64,000 bases of DNA from Tritrichomonas musculus. Its lineage: Eukaryota; Parabasalia; Tritrichomonadida; Tritrichomonadidae. The notes under the pieces were generated by a model. The model was not told where the DNA came from and did not search any database. It saw only the letters and a program-made list of their open reading frames with translations. The DNA is taken from contig JAPFFF010000007.1 in assembly GCA_039105265.1 (NCBI GenBank), positions 4,650,001 through 4,714,000 on the forward strand. Reading direction: 5' to 3'. Shown here piece by piece: positions 58,091 through 64,000 of the stretch. A program made the translations under genes and the position numbers. Position 1 is the first letter of the stretch. The number at the start of each line of letters is the position of its first letter.

Positions 58091-59719
58091 ATGTCTGGAA
58101 TTAATATTATCAGGACCCACAATGATGGATTCAATCCAGTAATCATAAAATTTAATGAAACCAAAAAGTATCTACTTATTCCAATTGAAGAATCAGCACC
58201 AGAAGCAAAATTTTATGTGATAAATAAAGTTAATCGATATATATACAATATTCGTCTAGCAATTGATCGAATTGATTATTCAGTTCCCTTGGAATTAACA
58301 AAAGATACATATCTTGAGATTTATGATTCACCTTCGGTTGATGCTCTAGGATGGGCAAAACTTGAACTATCTGATACTTTTGATGATTCAAATCATGAAT
58401 ATTACAGACCAAATTATCATCTTACTACAAAATACGGATGGATAAATGATCCCAATGGACTTTTCTATCTAGATGGAATTTACCATTGCTATTATCAACA
58501 CAATCCTTATGCATCAGTTTGGGGAAACATGCATTGGGGTCACGCCACCACAAAAGATTTTATTCATTTTGATCATCATCAAATTGCACTTGTTCCAGAT
58601 GAGCTCGGTGCCATTTTTTCAGGATGCATTGTAATTGACAAAGAAAATGATTCTGGTTTTGGAAAGAATGCTGTCATTGCCTTCTACACAAATGCTGGAA
58701 AAGAAGATTACAGCAAGCAAACAACAAGCCTGGCTTTTTCAATAGATGGCGGTTATACATTCAAAAAGTTCGATCACAATCCAATTGTCACATACAACTG
58801 CCGTGACTTCAGAGATCCAATTGTCATTCGCTACAAGAACCAGTGGAATATGTTAATAGCAACGCAGCAGTGGATTCGCATTTATTCTTCTCAAAATTTG
58901 AAAGAGTGGAAATTTGAGAGTGAATTTGGTCGTGGTCTAGGATGTCATGAAGCAGTCTGGGAATGTCCACAAATCTTCCAAGTTGATGGGAAATGGGTTT
59001 TACTTGTCAGCACCAAATTTTCAATGCAATACTTCATCGGTGAATTTGACGGCCATGAATTCAAATGTGAATTTAAATCAAAAGACGTTAAATGGACAGA
59101 TTTTGGTAATGATTCATATGCAGCTGCGCTTTTCCATGATTCGCCAATGATAACTTCTTTATCATGGATGAGGTATTACGAAGACGATGCGAAAACTCCT
59201 CTCAAACAATTCAGAGGAGCATTCACAATCCCAAGAACATTTCGCATTCATGAACAAGAAGACACAAAAGAGAAAATATTGTACTCATTACCTCTTCCTT
59301 CATTTGAAGAAAAGTTCTCCAAGAAGATAGATAAAATTACTGACGCTTGTCTTGTCGAAATTGAATTGAAAGACGTTACTGCAAAACACATCTTTTTCAC
59401 TTTGAAAAACGAGCATGAAAATGTTGACATGGAAATAAATAGAGAAAAGGAAGGTGGCCGTTTCTATTTCAATCGTGGCATCAAAAGTGGAATTCATGAT
59501 TTCGGTGATGCTTTCTGTGTTGAAAATTTCGCACCTTACAGAAATAAAGATCACTACTTCATCAAACTGTTCATTGATAAGTACTCTATTGAAATATTTG
59601 ATAAAGAAGGCGAATTTTCAATGACGGAAGTGGTGTTTCCACGTCACCCTTACACAGATATTATTGTAGACACTATTGATGGTGATGCAAAGCATACAAT
59701 AAGTATCAAAACTTTTTAA
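58091..59719 (+). CDS. GH32 beta-fructofuranosidase (invertase/fructanase)
   Basis: The 542-residue enzyme hydrolyses terminal beta-fructosides such as sucrose or fructans. Catalytic residues are all present: WINDPNG (nucleophile Asp120), FRDP (Asp242, transition-state stabiliser) and WECPQ (Glu291, acid/base). WGHATTKDFIHF and FSGC are further family blocks. A five-bladed propeller occupies about 105-400 and the C-terminal beta-sandwich about 410-540. The first 100 residues are an extra N-terminal beta domain. No signal peptide, so the enzyme is probably cytoplasmic or leaves by another route. GH32 genes of trichomonads are thought to come from bacteria, and the bacterial-like blocks here fit that. 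Intact. Confidence 0.92.
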   Translation: MSGINIIRTHNDGFNPVIIKFNETKKYLLIPIEESAPEAKFYVINKVNRYIYNIRLAIDRIDYSVPLELTKDTYLEIYDSPSVDALGWAKLELSDTFDDSNHEYYRPNYHLTTKYGWINDPNGLFYLDGIYHCYYQHNPYASVWGNMHWGHATTKDFIHFDHHQIALVPDELGAIFSGCIVIDKENDSGFGKNAVIAFYTNAGKEDYSKQTTSLAFSIDGGYTFKKFDHNPIVTYNCRDFRDPIVIRYKNQWNMLIATQQWIRIYSSQNLKEWKFESEFGRGLGCHEAVWECPQIFQVDGKWVLLVSTKFSMQYFIGEFDGHEFKCEFKSKDVKWTDFGNDSYAAALFHDSPMITSLSWMRYYEDDAKTPLKQFRGAFTIPRTFRIHEQEDTKEKILYSLPLPSFEEKFSKKIDKITDACLVEIELKDVTAKHIFFTLKNEHENVDMEINREKEGGRFYFNRGIKSGIHDFGDAFCVENFAPYRNKDHYFIKLFIDKYSIEIFDKEGEFSMTEVVFPRHPYTDIIVDTIDGDAKHTISIKTF

Positions 59720-60772
59720 ATAAAATTAGTTATATTCTTAACTTCTTGTTTTTTTAAAAATCTGGAAGGTCTTTTTTATAGAATTATATTAGAGACTAAG
59801 GAAAAAGTCTTAGCTTTTTTAAAATTCCATGATTTATATATTAAAAACAATTTAATTTTAAAAAATCCTGAAAAAACGCAAAAGAAATCTCTATTTAAAA
59901 AAATATTTGTTTTTTAAAATAACAATTTTTTACGATTATTTTGAAGTGAAAACAAAAAATCGATAAAATTTTGAATAAATTGATTTATTTCAAAAATAAA
60001 TATAATTTTGAAAAAACTTGTTGTTGCATATTTGCATTGGTTTTTGTTATAAAAAAAATAATTTTAAAACAAATTTTTTTTGCGTAAATTACAATATACT
60101 ATTTACAAAAACCAATATAAAAAATATTCAAGGTTATCAATATTTTAATAAATTGAGAAGAATGAAAATTATCTCTTAAACTTTGGAAATAAAAATGAAC
60201 AACTTCTTTGTTTATAAGAAAGTACAATAATATGTGAGCACGACAACCAATCATAGCAATCTTTTAAGAACAATAATTTTTTTCTTTTGAAATATTTTAT
60301 TTCTATTTTACATTTTTGTAGAGAACATATCCTGCAAACCTCACAGCAACAATAAAGTTATATCAATTTTTACTCATAATACATCTAATTTATGAATAAA
60401 AGCATTTATAAATAATTGCAAATAATTTGTAATCACAATATGAGCAATATCTTTAATTTTTTAAAGTTATATTTGCACAAAAAAAATTATTTTAAAAAAG
60501 ATATTTAAATGGCAAATACTTTTTGTAATCAATAAAAAAAGTTATTTCAAAAAAATTGCAAATTGAAACAAAAAAAATTTTTTTGTGAAAAAAGTAAATT
60601 TTTCAAAAGATGACAACTTTTTTGCAAATGTAATTCTTTTTGGCCAAAAAGTTATTATCTGAAAAAACTCAATTTAATTGAATTACTAGTATTTTTTCTA
60701 ATAAATACATTTAATGCAAAATATCGTTGGAATTTTAAAATTAAAAATAATTTTGATAAGTCTCTATTGATA
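59720..60772. other. 1-kb AT-rich spacer
   Basis: Extreme AT content with many A and T runs. No gene, RNA or transposon end recognised. Confidence 0.5.
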
Positions 60773-61256
60773 AACAACTTTTGAGTGCTTCATATATCTT
60801 TTCAGATTTGTACCATTTCGCTCTAAAAAAAGAACTGGATTATATGAGATGCCAAATTTTGAATGACGTTAAAATTAATGCCGATAACAAACGATACAAA
60901 TTGATTATCAATAACAAATTCGTTGTTGGAAAATCTGTTGAAAACAGCGATTTTGATGAGCTTGTCTTTTGTGTCAGAAAAGGTGTTAAAAACGTCTTAA
61001 TTCCTTCAAATATTAAAAATTTACAGAAATATGCTTTTAAGGATTCATCAATTGAAACTCTTTCAATTTCACCTCACCTCACCAAAATAAGTGAAGCTGC
61101 ATTTTCAAACTGCAAAAAATTGAAAAGAGTCTTGATTCCTCAGAACTCTGTGAATTGGGCCATAAGGCATTCGCTTTTACAAAAATTGTGAGCTTTATCG
61201 TACCACCACAAGTGTGTGGAATCAACGACGCATTCTTTGATTGCAAAGTGTGCTAA
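60773..61256 (+). pseudogene. BspA-like LRR gene fragment
   Basis: The frame has no ATG at its open start (SIDKQLLSASYIFSDLYHF); the first ATG is inside at about 60844. It shows NKFVVGKSVENSDFDELVFC and VLIPSNIKNLQKYAFKD, the usual N-terminal arrangement of BspA-like proteins, then LRRs to LIPQNSVNWAIRHSLLQKL. The sequence goes on as HKAFAFTKIVSFIVPPQVCG in another frame and stops at TAA 61254-61256. Short, frame-shifted and lacking most repeats, it is a remnant. Confidence 0.65.
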
Positions 61257-61457
61257 ATCCTAATTATAAAGAAAAAAAAATTAGCATAAAACAAAGAAAA
61301 GTTGAAAGTAGATATGAATCAATGAATGTAATTTGATTGAATTATTTTAAAAAATCTGGAATTTCTATCTATTCAATAGCAACTGATGGTGATGGTGTTT
61401 ATTATATAATATAAAAAAAAATACCAAATTTTTAGTAATAATCAATTTTTTTTTTTA

Positions 61458-64000
61458 TTAAGGACTTTCTCTTTCAGACTCGTTATCGCTCTTCTTCTTT
61501 TTAATTACAATTATGACTACTACAACAACAATTGCTACTGCTGCAACGCATCCAACCACAATTCCTGCAATTTGTCCACCAGTAAGCCCTTTTCCTTTTT
61601 TATCAGTTGATTTGATGACAATTTTCTTGTTTTCATAAGATTGCAATTTTTCATCATTTACCTCACAACTTTTTGAATTGAAATTGGAATTCTTAAATTC
61701 AATTCTAGAGAGCCATTCTTCGCATTTGTTTTCTTCAAACTGTCCAACCACAAGAGTATAATCTTCATTTTTTGCTGGAGCTTTATTTTGATCAGAATTT
61801 TTATTTAAAAAGATGTTTTTAGGAGGATCATTGAATGTTCCTTTCAAAAAAGGAGTCCACTTGTTGTTATTCAAATCAAAGTTTATATCTGCAGCCTTGA
61901 GAGAAACATTATTTAAGTCAATTGTTGATGATTGTGAAACTGTCAACGAATTTAAAATTGAAGCATCACGAAGTGTAACTTTTGTATTTTGTTTCGTTGA
62001 AACATCTTTAACATTCACATTAACATTTTTATTGGCATCATTATTCGTGACTGACAACGAACTGTCCTTATCAAATTCAATTGAATCAATTGTTATTTCA
62101 TCTATTTTTTCTGAAACAGTGATGGAAACTGAACCATTGATTCTGGATTTGCTTGTTATTTCAACTGACGATGACTGAGAATCTGCCTTGTCAATAACCA
62201 ATTCACCTTCACCGTTTATTGATAAACTAGATTTTTCATTTTCAAATGAAACTGTAACTTTTCCTGTTGTTGGAAGAACCAAATTCAAGTTTCCTCCCTT
62301 GTGAACAATTTCTGAATTATCGTTCATCGGCTTAATAAACTGGTCTGGCTTTAAATCTGAGTTGAAATTAATTTTTGAAGTTGTAAAACCAACAACTTTG
62401 TTTTCGTTGTCATCAAACGTGTTGTTTTTAAACACGTCTGTCAAAATTTTATCTAACTCAGATTCATTTACATTATTTGGAATATCATCAATAACAATAA
62501 TGGGCTTTGGTGTTGGTGTTGCATCCGGAATTGGGACAAAAATGGAAGATGACTCCTTATCTGTACTTTGAATGCTGTCTGTATTTTGAATGTCATCTGA
62601 TATTTGAGCATTTTCAGATTCGTGAATGTTTTCTGAAGTTTGATCATTGTCAGAGTTATGATTGTTATCTGAAGTTTGAACAATATCAGAGTTCTGATTG
62701 TTATCTGAGGTTTGATCTTGTTCTGATTGTTGTTTACTCTCTGTATTTTGAGTATCATCAGAAATCAAAATGTTTTCTGAAGATGATTCTATTTCTTTTT
62801 CATCTGAACTAATAATTGAAGAAGCATCATCATTATCATTTTGGTCAATGATGACTACATTCAATTGGCAGAACATAGTATCAACGTATTTTGAAGTAAC
62901 ATTAGCAGTTGTCAAAAGAGGACATTCGGCAAAAGGGAGTGTCATAGGTGCTGGATCTTTTTCTCCATAATAGGCAACAGAGCGAAGATTGTTGCATATG
63001 TAAAAAGAATGAGAATTTATAGATGTGACATTTGCAGGTATAACTACTGTCTGAATAAAACTGTGACTTTGAAACGCATAAGATTGGATCGTTTTAACAA
63101 AATCAGGGATTACCAAAGAAATGATTTTATTAGGAATTGGACAATAGACCAATGCGCCAGATGCTACGTTGTAAAGAATGCCGTCTTGAACTATGAAATT
63201 TTTATTATTTGGGTCAACTTCGATGGTTTCCAAATATTTGTTATCAAAAAATGGAGCTCTAGTGATTGTTCTAACATTTTCATGAATGGTGAAATTACGG
63301 AAAACGCATTCTTTAAATGCTTCGTTGCCTATTACTTCAAGACTATGTGGTGTTTCCAAGTATTCAATTTTTTGGCATTTGTAAAATGATTCTTCTCCAA
63401 TCGAAACAATGCCTTCAGGAAGATCTATTTTTAGGATTGATATGCAACCATAAAATAAAGAATCACCTATTTCTGTAAGCTTTTTCGGAATATTAATGGA
63501 AGATAAGTTAGAACATTCATAAAATGCACTATCTCCAATATAAATAACTGACTCTGGTATTGACATTGATTTGAAGCCTTTACAATATGAAAAAGCACTA
63601 CTTCCGATATATTCAACAGATTCTGGTAACGATATAGATTGTAGGTTCTTACATGAATAAAAGGCCCTCTTACCAATTGATGTCACTTCTCCAAGTATTG
63701 TTATTGAACTAAGTTGAGAACAACTAGAAAATAAAGATTCGGAAATTATTGTCACTCCTACAGGCAATTCAAATGATGTCAAACTTGAGCAATAATCAAA
63801 AGCTGACTTTCCAACTGATGTAAGTCCACTTGGAATGCTGATATGCGCAAGTTTTTCACAATCTTTAAAGGCCTCTTGTCCAATAGATGTAACTTTTTCT
63901 GGTATTTCTAATGATACTATTTTGTCACAGTTGTATAAAAGACCAATACTAATTTCTGTTAAATTACCTGGTAATGTTATTGAAGTCATACCATAACAAA
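61458..64000 (-). CDS. BspA-like leucine-rich-repeat surface protein with membrane anchor (N-terminus outside window)
   Basis: The frame stays open to the window edge (CYGMTSITLPGNLTEIS), so the 843 residues seen are the C-terminal part. About 12 BspA-type LRRs (SIGKSAFDYCSSLTSFELP, YIGSSAFSYCKGFKSMSIP) end near residue 375. A linker rich in Ser, Asp, Asn and Gln follows, with repeats such as QTSDNNQNSDIVQTSDNNHN. A beta-rich domain of about 270 residues comes next, and then a membrane segment IAGIVVGCVAAVAIVVVVVI with a short basic-acidic tail (KKKKSDNESERESP). This is the classic membrane-bound trichomonad BspA-like design, expected at the cell surface and suggested to take part in adhesion. 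Confidence 0.9.
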   Translation of the reverse strand, partial: CYGMTSITLPGNLTEISIGLLYNCDKIVSLEIPEKVTSIGQEAFKDCEKLAHISIPSGLTSVGKSAFDYCSSLTSFELPVGVTIISESLFSSCSQLSSITILGEVTSIGKRAFYSCKNLQSISLPESVEYIGSSAFSYCKGFKSMSIPESVIYIGDSAFYECSNLSSINIPKKLTEIGDSLFYGCISILKIDLPEGIVSIGEESFYKCQKIEYLETPHSLEVIGNEAFKECVFRNFTIHENVRTITRAPFFDNKYLETIEVDPNNKNFIVQDGILYNVASGALVYCPIPNKIISLVIPDFVKTIQSYAFQSHSFIQTVVIPANVTSINSHSFYICNNLRSVAYYGEKDPAPMTLPFAECPLLTTANVTSKYVDTMFCQLNVVIIDQNDNDDASSIISSDEKEIESSSENILISDDTQNTESKQQSEQDQTSDNNQNSDIVQTSDNNHNSDNDQTSENIHESENAQISDDIQNTDSIQSTDKESSSIFVPIPDATPTPKPIIVIDDIPNNVNESELDKILTDVFKNNTFDDNENKVVGFTTSKINFNSDLKPDQFIKPMNDNSEIVHKGGNLNLVLPTTGKVTVSFENEKSSLSINGEGELVIDKADSQSSSVEITSKSRINGSVSITVSEKIDEITIDSIEFDKDSSLSVTNNDANKNVNVNVKDVSTKQNTKVTLRDASILNSLTVSQSSTIDLNNVSLKAADINFDLNNNKWTPFLKGTFNDPPKNIFLNKNSDQNKAPAKNEDYTLVVGQFEENKCEEWLSRIEFKNSNFNSKSCEVNDEKLQSYENKKIVIKSTDKKGKGLTGGQIAGIVVGCVAAVAIVVVVVIIVIKKKKSDNESERESP

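Overview
The window looks like a chromosome piece from a parabasalid protist, most likely a trichomonad of the Tritrichomonas/Trichomonas kind. The evidence is the combination of very AT-rich spacers full of homopolymer runs, no obvious need for introns, very short spacing between promoter-like motifs and start codons, and families typical of these genomes: BspA-like leucine-rich-repeat surface proteins, DUF3447/ankyrin proteins, BTB-discoidin proteins, Sel1-repeat kinases, a Pmp-like surface protein, an LCAT-like lipase and a bacterial-type GH32 invertase. The genus is an inference from family content; no rRNA or other marker is present.

Layout. 1-2000: a leftward row of small, mostly decayed genes including an HNH endonuclease, probably a mobile-element relic. 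2525-2625: a 100-bp TA-flanked MITE. 2980-10551: a 2,523-residue surface protein (signal peptide, 16 lectin-like units arranged as four cycles of four, a Pmp-like beta-helix, one membrane segment). 10.6-15.1 kb: non-coding AT-rich DNA holding a nested inverted-repeat composite and the stub of an ankyrin gene. 15098-35532: a 20.4-kb Polinton/Maverick that looks whole, with long terminal inverted repeats, a flanking target duplication, protein-primed DNA polymerase, integrase, packaging ATPase, a putative major capsid protein, a huge fibre-like protein and several small proteins. 35581-36828: a Tc1/mariner transposon whose transposase lacks the second catalytic aspartate. 37-64 kb: host genes and gene fragments: EF-hand protein, LCAT-like acyltransferase, a dead kinase, an ankyrin-LRR protein split by one frame change, two BTB-like/discoidin proteins, a Rab-like GTPase, an AIG1-like GTPase with a CaaX end plus a broken copy of it, a kinase-Sel1 protein interrupted by one TGA, an unrecognised broken gene, several BspA-like genes or fragments, and the GH32 enzyme.

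How it fits together. The Polinton genes form two blocks: polymerase, a small protein and the fibre-like protein read rightward, while capsid, ATPase, integrase and small proteins read leftward from the right terminus. Six of the leftward genes share a TCAAATG start context that host genes in the window also use, which suggests the element uses the host transcription start signal. The element is visibly less AT-rich than its surroundings and its termini are nearly identical, so it probably arrived recently. The host half is dominated by repeat-protein families expected at the cell surface or in signalling, and about a third of these loci are broken, as is usual for expanded families in trichomonads.
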